Shown piece after piece: positions 1 to 14,200 of a stretch of DNA of 64,000 nucleotides (position 1 is the stretch's first letter; each line of letters starts with the position of its first letter). The notes under the pieces are model-generated. The model saw only the letters and a list, made by a program, of their open reading frames with translations. It was not told where the DNA came from and did not search any database. The position numbers and the translations under genes are program-made. The stretch is from assembly GCF_040115645.1 (NCBI RefSeq), contig NC_089549.1, positions 1,426,001-1,490,000 on the forward strand, given 5' to 3'. Source of the stretch: Euwallacea fornicatus (taxonomy: Eukaryota > Arthropoda > Insecta > Coleoptera > Curculionidae).

Positions 1-399
1 TGGCGTTGATTAAGCCATTTGCTATTTATCAACAAGCATCTGAGACACGATTCATGACATGAATTTCTCCATCTTTTTAATGCTCACCCTTTATTTTTGC
101 GCCAGTCATCGTACCATCAGAACTCAAATGACGTAGATGCGAATATCAAAATCACGAAATGAAGGAAATGAGTGGAAATGAGTTGTGTAACGTTTTAAAG
201 GCGATAAAATACGGGGTGCCCTTGACGTGACTGTCCAACTCTTGATTAAAAACTCTTTAACCAAAAAGAAGGCATTTCAGGCGAACTTGACTATATCCAA
301 TGTATTTTCGTTTCAACCACTAGGGGGCGCTAAAGTTCCCAAATTAATATATATATATCTATATTTTTTTTTCCGAAATAATTTCCAAATCTGCCTCTA
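1..399. other. Non-coding stretch
   Basis: AT-rich sequence with no recognisable feature, apart from a short GGGGGCGCTAAAG block near 326 and a brief TA run near 345. Confidence 0.6.
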
Positions 400-560
400 T
401 TGATCTTCATTGATTTTGTAACTGAGAATTGCTATATACATTGGCGTGTTTTGACGTAAGATGGGTCATTTTTTATGCGTGGAAATATTAAAAATGGCAT
501 GCGGTTCGTTAACAACAATTCGTATTTTTGTTACCCCCTGCACGCAAGAATATAATTTTT
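400..560. repeat. Diverged copy of the non-coding part of the element at 51163
   Basis: This stretch aligns without interruption to about 51249-51400 in the same orientation: shared blocks include TGTTTTGACG and GGAAATATTAAAAA with similar spacing. The block near 51249 is the tail of a mariner-like element, so this is a second, decayed member of the same family. Its terminal repeat and transposase were not found here. Confidence 0.6.
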
Positions 561-876
561 TTACCTCTAACTCATTTTATTTTGAAAATTTTTTTGTTTT
601 GAAAAATTTTTGCCACACATACATTTTCTCTGCAAAAAATTTGTTTTTATAATGCTTTGCGGTCGAACATTGTTGTGAAAAAAATATTTTTAAAAGCCCG
701 ACATGACCCCCAAAGTACAGATTAATTGTCTAAAATGAACTTATTTATGTGTTTAGGAAAATAGTCAATACTTTGAACATTTGTTATAAGAGTTGAACTT
801 CGTTGGTTGCCATTTAAAACGAAAACTTTTTCCATGTTTTCGTTTCGACTAAATAACAATGGTGAATTGTAAGGTA

Positions 877-1240
877 TCATAAATAATATTTTTGTAGAGA
901 AACTGTATGTTTTGTATGTGTTCGGAGCAGTAACCGCACCAAATTTGAACAAAATGGCTTATCTTGTAGTTCTATGAGCTGTATAACATGATTGAGAACT
1001 ATTTTAATGGAATTCTCTGAACAACATGTTACCATGGCCTGTGCAATATAAACTTTAACCTTATTATTTTCTCCGTTTTGTTTGGTAGCCTCGTCGAAAT
1101 AATAATTGCTATGAACATAGGTACTATCTTTCGTACTAATATCGAACTTAAGGTTAATTGCCCGGATTGAAGAATAAGTATTTGCATAACAATGATATGT
1201 TGAAGTCAACACAATTTCAATGGACTTTGCTTGCACTTTA
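877..1240 (-). other. Unrecognised open frame on the minus strand, possible exon
   Basis: An open frame of about 120 codons begins beside a good minus-strand acceptor (TTATTTATTTCTAG just above 1240). Its composition is balanced rather than low complexity (YYFDEATKQNGENNKVKVYI is typical). I recognise no family, there is no clear donor, and AT-rich DNA of this size throws up frames this long by chance. Confidence 0.2.
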
Positions 1241-4200
1241 GATCTAGAAATAAATAATGACGCCCACTAAGAAAACAATAATCATAAAATTTACACATCA
1301 AGAGTATACTTTGAGGTAATGAAAAGGTTTATAAATTTACATATGTATGAGTGAGCAAGTTATGAGGGTTTTCCAGTTTGCTTTTCAATTTCTGTAGGCT
1401 TAAGTTCGGTTTTTGAAACTGGGCCCAAAGCACTTACATTTAACCAAAGAAAACGCCTAACGATAAATTGAGTTTACCAACGTGCCAGAAATTCATGGAA
1501 AATTTAAAGCCACATGAACAACTCCAGGGAAAATTTGAGAATTTATAGAGGAATTTTTTTTCTGTATCAAAATCGTTCTTGTATTGGTGGTCGAGCAATT
1601 TATCCGCGAAGACGGGAAACGAACGTAAATCGTGTTCTAAATTCCAATTAATTCGAAGTGTTCAAATTCTTTGTCTACTACCGCCAGAGTAGTGAAGAGT
1701 TCATTCTCGGTCCTTCTACTGTGCAAATTTGACAATATTTCCGTTTTCCAAATATAGAAAAAGTCTACTAACGGAAATTTTTGTCATTATTCAAAAAGGA
1801 AAACCGGCTTAACCTTCTAAACATTTATTTTTCTGACTAAAGTGACTGTCAAGACTGCACTTCGGATGGGTGAACGATTTATAAGATTCATCTTAGCGGT
1901 GCCCGATTCTCTTAGTTCGTGTACCAATCATTGTTAATTAGCTATTGTGCAATTCATTGTGATGCATTTCAAAAGTCGTGAACAAAAGTTTATTTCATAC
2001 CCTGATAGGCGTTTCACCGAAAGAAACTACTAAAAATAAATCCCATATGGTGGTGAAAAGGAGGTTTAAGCATACGGCATGAGCAAGCACAAATTTTGAA
2101 TTTCAAAATGGATTAGGTTTGTCCTTTTACGTTTGACGAAGAGAGAATGAAATAGATTTCATTTTTCAGTGATTGGAAGTAGACACTAAATGTGCATCGC
2201 CTGCAAATAATCTAGAGTAACTGTTAATCCCGAGCAGTTTTATCTTATTTGCAGGTTTGAGATTCACTAAACTGAAATTAATTAGAATTGAGATTTTACG
2301 TGGAATGATAAACTTTAGTGGCAATAACGACACTTTTTAAACCTGAAAAAATCCACATATCGACGAACATATTCTCAGATGTCACAAAACAGATTATTGT
2401 AAACTCCGTGGTCCAAGGACTGTCGTAGACTTGGAACAGACTCTTTGAAGAAAATCTGGAATTTTCGCATTAGCATAAAAGTTGTCAAAAACAAGCCTTA
2501 TTGTAAAATGTGTAAACGCTCCAAAACCTGAGACTTCTTTAGAGTTGATAGATTTCTCAAAAACGTCTGCCCTATATAAACGTTGGTAGAAATGTACACA
2601 ATACTCTTCTGAATATGGTAGAACTGAAGAATTTCTCGTAGTAGTCGTAAGGCTATCTACAGGACTCTGTTAGATACTTCGAAAATTTAAACACAGAACT
2701 CAAAAATCCTTCAGAGTGTAATGCTCACTCGAGTCAAAAAAGCTTCCTGCACAACCTTCGGCAGAGTTGCACTTTTTCTCCACAGTGGGAGGAACGGCAC
2801 AGCTTCGCCCTCGTACACATTCACGGCCGTCCTAGTTCCATCACCCACCACATTATAATCACCGGAGTCGAAAAAATTGTAAAAAGCAAGAGCTGCAAGT
2901 CAGAGACTGCCACCCATCGAAGAGGTTAGGCAGAGACAAAGAGACGTGAGCGATGGTGTGAAGTAAATTTTTGGAAATACTGTTCAGCACCCCAAAGGAA
3001 CAGTTCATCGTTACTCCGTTACAGTTCTCGTTATAGTGAGACATGCGTAATACCGTTTTAGTGGTGGCTTTTTGACATTTTTTCGAAATCTCCATCTCTC
3101 ACACTAGCGTAGTCGCAGTTCCGCAATCCAATTCAGATTAAAATGTTATCAGTTAAAAAAAAACAAGTGCCGCTCATCTCAGGACCGACATTAATTGTCT
3201 GGCGCCCTGAGCGAATTTTTTTAATTACCGCCCCCCTGCCCTTCGAAACAACCCCCGACAATCTTCCAAATAAAAGAAAAACACTTCAGTTTGTCTTACC
3301 CCAGCGCGGGAGGAGTCTGAGTAGGTACCAAATTGTTATATCATCATAATTAACTAAACGGATGTGTTCATCTACACTGCGAAGAAATTCGCATCAAACA
3401 TGCCCTGTAAAATAATAAATAATAAGCCTGTGGGAGAGCTTAGAATGGGTCGAGGTTAAAAGCGAAAATACACTAACACACTTTCTGTATAAAGTTATTA
3501 CATGATCTAACATTAATGTGTCGTGTCGTGACTGCTTATGGAAAAGAGCTTCCTGTTTAGAAATAATTATAGCGTGCCTAGATAAAAAAAAACCGATGTT
3601 TGATTAGAATAGAATGTTTTAATGATTTTATTTCTTCTATGTGAGAGCTTGAAATGTACGGATTTTACATAAATATTTCGGCGGTGATCAAAATTCTAAT
3701 TTCTATGTGTAAGAAGGTTGAAATTCGGTTAGCAAAAACGGGCCACGCCAGACCACAGGCTTCAAGTAGCACAATATATCGGAATTAATTTGAATAAACA
3801 GGAGACTACGTAGTAGTATAATAAACCTCTTACAACACTAGTCCATTTTTATGAAAGCAAAAACTGCATTATAATAACAGCTTTCTAAAATAATTCTATA
3901 AGCAATTTCATAGGTGGCTGCTAAATAAGATCAAACAATTTCTTGACCGAATCCTTGAACTGGATAGCTTTAGCATTCTACGTGGAAAGGTATAATAGTG
4001 ACTACTACACCTTAACATTCAAAGATACTAAGACAGATATCAAGATAAAGGATTGGCACAATTAATTAAACGTAACAACTACATCTTGCAGTTCGGGCAT
4101 TAGATTGATTTCGCAGCTAGAAGTTTGGTCTGTATGATATTTATTTGATAGACGTCCTGTTGCATTATTAATGTCCGTCCAAATGGAAGGAACTCACGAG

Positions 4201-4672
4201 GAAAGCCCTGTGGTTACCGCGATTCTTATTTAGGACGAATGTCACGCCGTGAGATTGGCGTTTGAGTGGCAGAAATGCACTTAATAAATTTGATTTGGTA
4301 GGAGCTTGCTCTCTGTTGCAATGCAAAACAATAAAACTGTCGTTATTTTCTATGGACGATGGTCGCTAGGAGGAAAAAGTAGCGATATTCTCTCTCGACC
4401 GACAAGGGCGAAAAAAGCTGAAAGTAGCAAAATAGGGGTTTCGAAAGGATGGCTAGAAAAAAAGTTTCCTACTAACCCTACATGCAATATTTCCAAAGAG
4501 TTAATTTGAGAGATAAGTGACTGTAGTGAATTTGATAATTCGATGTGTATATTCGAAAATTTCGTCTTCTGCGTTGGTGATAATTCTAAATATCGTACGT
4601 GCGAACGTGTTTTACTGAACTGGAATGCTGACCGAAACGATCTTCGTGTCGTCCACTAACTGCAATGGGCAT
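1241..4672. other. Non-coding stretch
   Basis: No gene, RNA or repeat recognised on either strand; only short shadow frames. Confidence 0.5.
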
Positions 4673-4696
4673 GTGGAAAAGTGTCACTTTTCGCAC
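4673..4696. repeat. Isolated palindromic unit (GTGGAAAAGTG family)
   Basis: GTGGAAAAGTG-T-CACTTTTCGCAC: near-perfect palindrome with eleven-base arms around one base. The sequence matches the family clustered at 28244-29168 and at 30986. Confidence 0.55.
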
Positions 4697-7600
4697 TTTT
4701 CAGCTAATAGCACCTTGAATTTCGCGCATTGCTTCCGAGACACGTACAGCGCTAAATGTTGTGGCTTTCCGTATGTGATTAATTTATACCACATAATCGA
4801 AAATTGGTTTGGTTATTATTACTCAATCGTCAGGTATCCTCAAAAACGAAAAATGCTAGATTTGAAGATTTGAAACTGTTTTCGAGAAAACTGGCGAGCA
4901 GCAAGTATTTCTGTTTACAATTCTACCACACAGCTATTTCAATGTTATAAACATAAATTCAACACATTTAGTGTAAATTGGCGAACACATAATAGCTTTA
5001 TGACTAATTTACGCTTTTCATTGGTGTGAACAAAGTTAGTTATTTTATGTGGAATGTTGATTATGTTCAGAAAATGTGTTTTTGATACTCTGGCGGGATA
5101 TATGGCGCCAAACTGAAAATTCGCTAATATTTCGTTCATATTTGAGATAAATGTGTAGTGATTTTCCATCGCGGTAACGTTATACCCGTACAACGTGTAC
5201 GTTTGGCTGTTTTAGCGAAAATATTAATAATTTCAATAAAAATAAAAATTCAGATTAGAGCAGCATTCGCCGAGATCTTGCGAATGTTGGTTCTGGACGT
5301 CCTGACCTGTCAGTTCTACTGTACGACGTGTCCGTCATTTTATTACATGCACACCACAGCTATAACAAACTCTGTCTATTTTCTCTTGGAGGTATGTACA
5401 TTTTGTTTTCACTCTTTACACAATGTCGGAAATATTGCTCACATAAAGCTGTATTATATACTCGTACGTAAAGTTCGAGATTTTATTGCCAGAGTTTGAA
5501 GACATATCATCTTTGGAACGATTGCATTGGGATGAATAAATTTTGCACTGGGGACAATATTATTGAATTTATGGGAAAACTTAAATCCGATTCAACAAAA
5601 TATTCCAAATTAATCGTGTATGCACAAGTACTGGCCTAAATGTAATGGGCAGTTTTAACACAAATTTATGTGAAAGCCTCTCAAGCTGGGACATTAATTA
5701 ATTAAACATTCGGCGGAACGATCAGCAATCAGGAATTAGAAATGTTGTAATTTCTTCTATTCCCGCAAGTTTGTCGAAAACCTCCGTCCAAGGGTATGAA
5801 TTACTACGAGTTTTGGAACTCGTCAATATTCTTCGCATTCCTGCGAAAGCAGTAATCAATTTTCTTCGTCTATTGCCAACTAGCACCAAAATACACATGC
5901 GCGCGTTTTTTTGCACGTTAATTTTCCTTCACTAGTGTGTTTTGAAACGAAAAAAAGCCTGCGATTTTGCACGTCTGTACTGAAATAGAACGCATCTCTG
6001 GAGAAGCGATTGCTATAATAATTAGTCAATTTTTGTTTTTACTCTCCTCATGGATTTATTACCAAAAAACCAACACGCAATTAAAATACCTTCCACTTTG
6101 CTTCTATAAATTAAATTAACAGCTGCAACCATCAATTCCGAACAATATTTATCATTCTAATGACTTTTATGTTGTAGCTACTGAGTTCTCCATTATTTTT
6201 ATTATAAAATCAATAGATCTTCCCCTAGAACCTAGACAACTCATTAATCTTCTTAAAACAATCTCCATCCCAACTTTTAGTCATTTCAGGCTATTTTAGT
6301 CACACTGTATAATTTGAACTCGTCAGATCACGGTCCATTACTGACATTTTTCACATTCTTTAGACTTAGGCTCGAATCTCTGTTTTTTAAGTATGGTTTA
6401 TTAAGGACTGTTAATGCGCACAAAGTTAGCGCAACGTGATCGCAATTGGGACCTTAAAATAAACTTTTTCAACGTGGAAATGTGGTTTCCGACAAAAGTT
6501 AATTGACTTAAAGACAACGGGGAAACTGTAAATATTTTCCATCAAGCTGGGCATATTTCTAGAAATAATAGTGATCAATTTTAAATATCGATAATTTACC
6601 GTGCTCAGCAAATTAATATTTTATCTACAGCCCAAAACGCTATTTAATAAGCGTTCAACCACCGAAAGTGAATACATAACTTCCGGTGACTGATATCGTT
6701 AACTGTGTGTGGCCTCTTACGGAAATGTGATGTAAAGTAGTCATTCATATCTTACGGTTGTCTTATCTCCTCTTGTGAAATGGTCGTTTCTACATGCTTT
6801 GCCTTATTTACTCATTTATTCTGTTCTGATATCAAATCTCTTTCAGATGGTTCGATTGCACGAGAGCGGTAAAGAAATATGAGAGATTGTTTGGAAAAAA
6901 CACGAGACGTGGGGAATATTGATTTTGTTGAAATATATTTTCGAGTGTATGTTGTACATATTATGTTACTGAATTTTCCTTCTGCGTGCGGTGCTGAAGG
7001 CCTTAAAGCGGTAACTAAATATCCCCAGTCGTTTATCAGGTTTATATGAATAGAATGCCAGTAACAGGTATTATAAATAATTTAATACTCGTCATCACGG
7101 TTTAATTGATACCTGTAATAAGTATTATATTTTTAATTGGGCCCGATAAGAATTGTATGAAAGAATGAATAACGAAAATTTTCAATCAAAAAGGGCGCTA
7201 TTGTGGAAAATTGGCCGAATTAAAACATCAAAAATACGCTGCAACGTCAATAGGGTTTTGCATGCTGCGGCCTAAATAATCGTATGCATGTATGCAAAGT
7301 ACAAGGACAACGTTTTAGGGCGGTCACTACACTATACTCAGCTTTCCTCGGAAACCACAGCTTTAGGGTGTATATAAATGACTCACAGACGGACGTTGAA
7401 AATTTACATGTACAAATCTACTTTGAGACCACAGAACAAATACAATCCTAGAAAGTTCACTTGTCTAAAAACTTCCGAACGCGTACGAGATAACCCGAAT
7501 GTTTCTACTTCTTACCTTGCGCACCAGCTGGAAACGGCGAATGCCGAAAGTTTAATTACTTTTTCCACGGAACCTATATTTACCACCTAATGGGCATTTG

Positions 7601-10600
7601 GCCTTGTTATTGTGGCAACCACCCGAACGTGTCCTTGATGACTGGATTGCACCCGCCTTGTGCCAGGAGCATCCCCGTGGAAGCTTCCAGAGGCCAGAAT
7701 TTTGTACGGTTGACGTTTTTGAAATGTATGACTCAGCTGCGGCTCTAGTGTTGGCGATCGTCGAGGGCAAGGCGGTTGCTCCTGAACGGTTTGGTGTAGA
7801 AAGTCGTTTATTGGGGAAGATTCGGGCTTTCGAACGCGCGATCCCCCCCAAGCTGGTCAGGGTATGGGTTCAAAGCAGTGGCGTGTTAAATTGCAAATAT
7901 GCCTTGTGTAAAGAGGCACTTTGCGAAAGTTGGCCAGTTCGCCCTTTTTTGATGCCTTTGGGCGGTGTGAGGTTTAGCACAAGTAAATGAGAAAAAACTT
8001 CCTAGTTTGCGTTAATTTGACCAGAATTTCAGGCTTTGTTGCGAATGAGCTTCACTGAAGCCATTTGCAGCAAAGTCCAGAAGGCCAATTAGTAGTCGCA
8101 CTCTACTCGATAGGAATGCCAAGTTTATTTTCATCAATTTAATTTTTGTCATGCTTGAAACTAAAACGTGTGATTTCACCGGCGTGTATTTCTGTTATTT
8201 TGTTCACATTTTTTCTGATGAAATGTTCCATAGCAAACAATTTTACAAAAAAATCATTGTAATCGCTTATCTCATGTTCGTGCTTTTTGGTAAACTCACG
8301 TTTTCGATTAATATATGAGCATTATCATATTCATAAACATTCAGAATTTCCCCCTTAGAATGCCGGACCCTTGTTTGATCAATCGACTCCATTTTGTCAA
8401 CCCTCATGCCGACGAGTTTCAAACAGAAGAGTTAAATGTTTTTAAATCTCGGTTTTAGTTCTTAGTTAGTAGTTGCTGTGCAGTACATTTTTAGCAACTA
8501 AAACTTTTTTTAAAACTGTAATCTAATGGTTTATGACTAACTTACATCATTATTTCTAATAGAACTATTTCCTTATGTGGGACACGAAATATCGTGGTTA
8601 TCTCTATCTATACAGTTGACGGGTAAACATCAACTCTTCAATATGTACTTCACGTTGTGAGGGAATTTAATAGCAGAATTAATGAATTGCGTACTTCAGC
8701 AGCAATGAATTATTGAAATTTAAATTCTCCCTCACCCCTAACGTTTTCGGCATAAAAGGGTAGGATTTCGTTTACGGTCTGAAAATATTTTTCTTTTTGA
8801 AAATGAATAATTTTTCCATGTTGATCTTAAATTCGTTTACTGGTCGATTTTGAAACGGCTTCGAAAATGAAAATCACTGCTGCTGAGACATCAGATTCCA
8901 GTGGTACGATTGAATCGAAAACTGGTTTACACGGCAGAATTCAAAAATCAAAACCTTTGCAATTTGAATGGAAAAGTGTAGTTACTATCACTTAACGTGA
9001 AAACATTTTGAAATGTTTCGTATTTTTTGCAAGTCGATTTTTTTTATATTAACTTAGATGTTTCCCGAATTAATCATATAAGGTCTTTAAGTGTCAATGA
9101 CGTTAATTGATCTGGAGGCCTTAAATCTTTTAGATGCGATCAACTTTCATGTCTAATAACTGGTTGGTGGTTTTAATTATAATGCATCAGCTAAACGACG
9201 ACTTTTTCCTTCGCGCCTATTGATCTTTTACCGTTTATTAGTTCATGGCTTCTGCAATATGCCAGCGAACATGTGGACACCACGAGATAATAAAAGCTAC
9301 AAGAGCGCTATAAATAGAGAGGAGGCAAAATGTGCTTCTGCTTCAAATAATTATTTTTACCAGACAGACCCTCCGTATTTTCATAGCAATACATGGAGCA
9401 TACGGGCACACTGAAATCTCATATTAATCAACAGACTTTAAATTACTTAATGCATTTTTCTGCTTCCTTTCTGTATTGGGCTGAAAATAAAGTTATGTAA
9501 TGCGTTTTGTCGATAGATCCCCGAGTAAAGTTGTGATAGCTAAAGCTGACTGAAACGTTTCGTACATTTGAAGGAAACCGCCAACATGCAGGCAAAAAAC
9601 GATATCACCTTTCCAATCTCCTCAATAGGTTATTACCTTTGAAGATAGCTAAAAAAGCGTTTTCGGCCCCTCTATTTGAGCCTTCATTAAATCAACACTT
9701 CTAGAAATTGCATCGTCCAAAAATGGTAACGTACGTTATGATTGATCGCTATATCTGTAATATATATGTCAGTATCATTTAAATGCTCTAAATTCGATAC
9801 TCGGGGCAGACGAATAAATCCGTTCCGTGAGGGGCCATTGTTTAAGTCGCCCTATATCTAATCGAATAAACGAGGCGCTTTACCCCTGCTGCACCCAGCG
9901 ATGAGTCACCACTAAAAGCTTTCCGTTGCTGCTGCTTCAATGCAGTTTCAATATTAGATGACGATTTTTGGCCATACTTCGTATGATTATCGTGCGACCG
10001 ATTTATTTTTCTTAAAACGACTATTTTTGATGTAGATATGACGAAAATCTTCAAAACAAACAAACTGTTTTTGTAACTCGTGGGGAAAGTCATATTTCAT
10101 TGTCTGTTGCTTGCACAGGACAAAAGAGACTGCAAAGAGGTATTTAAAAAAAAGTTGTTCAAATTTGCTGCGTCATATAGTCGATTAACCAATTTTATTG
10201 TAAACAAGAATCCGACCAATTTCTCCTAGACCAAACTATTTCTTCGTGGCATTGGCATTTCGTCAAATATTTTCCTGTGTTGAAATTTCACAACCCCGGT
10301 TTTATGGAGTTTATAACGTTGCAAAGTAGACCGACGGTCTGTATGAATCACTGGTGTATGATCTAACATCTCGCTTAAAATCGGCACCGCCAAGAAAGGC
10401 ATATGGCAATATGAAATAAATGATATTGACTACGAAAATTTACAGTGACTTGCATAACATTTCAACTGAAGCATACGAAATAGTACTGCCCAGGGCCTCC
10501 GGCCATTTCCACCATTGCCAGGTTTCCAAGAGCTTTCACACATAACAACCGTTATATTACCCAAAGCTTCAGTCCCCATGATTATTCCGAGAGCAGATGC

Positions 10601-10953
10601 TGAATGGAAATAAAACAAATTTTGCCCTTAGAGGCAAAACGTGTTTTATTTCCGGGGCCTTTATTGTTGTAAAATGCAACATCCGCATTACGATACCACA
10701 CCTCATCTTTTAAAATGACGTTGAGTTGTTCTGTTTTCAATGGGCTCTTTTTGTAAACAGATGTTCAATGCTCTTATATGGGACATGCGAGTAGAACGTG
10801 GTTATCATTCGTTGTGTGGTCTAAATAACGTGTTAACCATGCCAAACGGGGCGAAGGCAAAATAATTATTACGGTTTGCATAGGTAATTATTACTTCATC
10901 GCCAGCTGGTAGTGCCGAAACTTGTGACGTTCGTCAGTTTACTGAATTAACCG
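4697..10953. other. Non-coding stretch with a GC-richer patch
   Basis: The only departure is at 7590-7990, which is GC-richer and open for 130 codons on + and about 100 on -, with no recognised protein. An 8-bp-arm hairpin (ACAGGTAT/ATACCTGT) spans 7064-7116. Otherwise nothing. Confidence 0.5.
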
Positions 10954-11222
10954 AACTGTGCGCGTGTGAAAAAAAGTTTTTAACAAACTTCGACATTTTT
11001 CAAATAATTGATATTTTAACGGGCGGTTAAGTCACAATGAACAAATAAAATGGCACGCGAGATCACCAGACCGAAATCCATGTGATTTTTATCTGTGTGG
11101 GTTTTATGAAAAGTTTGATGCTCATTGCTGAAATTCAAACTAATCGCAGAGTCCCGTGAACCGATAAGAAACGCCATAGAAATAATTCACGGAAAAACTT
11201 TTTTTTTCACACGTACAGAGTT
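10954..11222. mobile_element. MITE-like element with 28-bp inverted ends
   Basis: The left end AACTGTGCGCGTGTGAAAAA and the complement of the right end AACTCTGTACGTGTGAAAAA match over about 28 positions, both continuing into a run of A then GTTTTT. The 269-bp span has no coding capacity, which fits a non-autonomous DNA transposon. No clear target duplication. Confidence 0.6.
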
Positions 11223-14200
11223 GAAAATTTTCTTATCTGCATATTTCGGTTGTTTTTGAGAGATCGAAAAAAATACATAGATATCGCTTAGTTTTTAGAT
11301 GTCTGTGTTGTTAAAAGAAAAAAACCCTACTTAAGATTCGCCCCGTATATTCTATTGACATTTTTTGTAGTTACATAGATTTCTTTTCAAATATTTCAAA
11401 CGATCACGAATCAGTCCAAACATATATCGAGTGTTGTAGTAAATAATGGCGAGTTTTGATTGTTAGAAGCACCGCGACACTAAAATCGTTCTGCACTACA
11501 AATTCTTCTGTGCAGTTTTATCTTTGAAACTCATACACTGTAGGAGATAGGTATAGGTAACAAAAGTCATGTCACTTCATCAAAGTTTCTAAAATTTCTA
11601 TTCAACAATGGAGCTTTTAGTCGCAGAAAAGCGACTACAATAAAAAAGCTTTTTTACAGCTCTTTGGCGTAAATCTATTTTCCATCCGCTCTGTAAGTCA
11701 TTAAAACTAGAACAGGAATAGGAACATTTATAGTGATATTCACCCTCTTTGAATTGAGACGTTTAACATTTCAAAAGTATTTCTGTTTCTAGTAAGTTCT
11801 ACTAAAGAATGTCGAGATTTGGACAGGCGGAATTACAAGGAAACATTATTCTATGCAAAGCTCTCTCTCGATTCCGGCGTATCTCAGAAACAATAATGGA
11901 TCTGGAGAATTACTAAAAATTATTCCCTTTGATCACGCTTTCTAAAAGTCGACGCACATGAGGGATCCTCTATTCAAGAATATCGAATTTCGGTAGCAAA
12001 ATGACGTTTTTCATAATTATTAAATTTATGTAGTGAAATAAGTCAGTTTTCATTTATAGACCTTAAGTGAATACGAATTACTGAATTAATCGGATATGTT
12101 GAAGCGGTACCAACTACTGTTGCCTTGAAAAGTACTGCTATCTTTTCACGGATGACTGTCATTGTTTTCTGATGCTTTAAGTGAATTTGATGTACCTGAA
12201 AGATGTATAATTGTTTCGTATTCAGAAGTATTTAAATTGCTTCTTCAAGTAATCAAAGAGCGATTGAAAACGTCTAAAAAAGGTGAAAGTAAATTAGATA
12301 GAAATAAAGTAATAAATAGATGATCTTCGGAATTTTTTGCGTTTACGCACAGGTAGGTACAAAGAATATGAAGAAAAATAATTACGTGATAGGACGCAAA
12401 TTTGCAGACAAGTATGATAAAAACCCAGCAAAAGGATAGGGCAAAAAAAGAATTTGAAGACTCGAACAGAAACAACTACTTCAAGGGCTAACAACACCCT
12501 TACCAGCATTGAACTACTCTGTTTGGCTGAATGAGCCAAGAATAAGGCGTTATTCTTAGAATTTAGATGAATAATTTAGTTCAATTTAATTTAACTCAAA
12601 CAATAAATACAACCTACTTCCAAATCAGTAAAAAATATTTTTTCTTTGAATCTAACGTCCGGTAACTTTCCCTTTCATCGTGAGTTGTAATATTTCGTCA
12701 AAACAGATGTGTGATATTATGCCATTAGAGAAAAATTCAATTAGTATCGGTACTTGAATGAAATGCTGCTGTCTGCTGGCAGCGTAATACGGTTCATGGT
12801 CAAAATTACAACATAGTTGTTGACTGCACTGCCGGCAAACGGAATCGGTCGATAAACCTTTGGTGTCCAGCTTTGTATACAGATTCCAAATTCGTTTAAG
12901 CATACCAGGGCTTGTTGGAGATCTTGCTTTTGTAGTGGCTAAATTATTTTTTTTTTGGCTTCAGCCCTGTATTCCGGCGTTAAGCTAAAAAATTATAACC
13001 TCAAAAACCATCCTTCGGGCCAGTAATGTGAATTTAATGTTTGGAACTCTCTCAAATTTTAATTCCATTATTCCTCATTTTATATTTCCTTTTTCTTCAT
13101 CCATAATTTCCAATTTAAATCCATTAATTCCAGCACGTGTTGTTTTCAACTTTTTTAACGCATAACAAACCCTCCTCCGAAGCTCGATGTCACGGAACTC
13201 TAAAGAATTCAAGCGAGATTGGCAAATTGCAAAATGGAATTTGGCATTTCCTCAAGATTTGCAAGGAAGGCCAAAAGACGGAGCGAAGGTTTTTTTACAC
13301 GAAGTTTATATAATTTTTTTTTCTGTCGACGTTCAATAATTACTTATTGGACGAGCGGACTATGGAGACTACTGCAGAAGTGTCCCATCAAATCCTAGCA
13401 TTAAAAACATCCCATTATGTTTTCTTCCGTCGCTTTCAAGCCGTTTGTTCAATGTAAAAAAATGAAAATTTTCACCTCAATATTATATAAAAAGAGGGTA
13501 ATTTTGTAGAATATAAATTGCTTTTAATTTTCGATTTTCCCCGGTACCGCGTTTAACCCTTTCCGATTCCCCAAAAGCTCATGAATAAATCCAAAGCCAC
13601 TATGCCCCAATACAGTCAGATGTGAAATAATAAAGACAGGCTACTACAAAATTCGACTTTCCGTGTCGTACATTCTGATTTATGACACTCAACGGAAACG
13701 CCATAACGAATGTTACTGTTGAATAAGTGAGTCACACTTTGCAAATGTCAAATCAATTCAATCTTAAAGTAACGCAGCTCAACTGTAGCTGCTGTGTAGA
13801 ATACCTACGTGCTGCAAAGTATTCACAAGGCATGTTAGTTTGCGAATTTATGTCTCCTCGGTCGATTGCCTAAGTACCACTAATGCATTTTCTTGGTTTT
13901 GATAGTTGACACAAAGTACAATGGTATCCGGCAGTTTACGAAAAAACTTAAACAAATTTCACGTAAACGGTAGGATGATAAGGCACATCGAATATATAAA
14001 GAGAATAAAGGAATAAAAATGTAAGTGTGAATCAATGGGAAAGTATCAAATCACCCCCTTTCGAGCTTCAGTGAATATGTCATTATGTTGCCAAGATTAT
14101 CCGTCTGAAGGGGGGATGATGGTGTGGCCTTTAAGCTACAGACAGACGATATAATTCAGACGATTATACATATATTGTCACTAAATATGGAGGGTGATAC

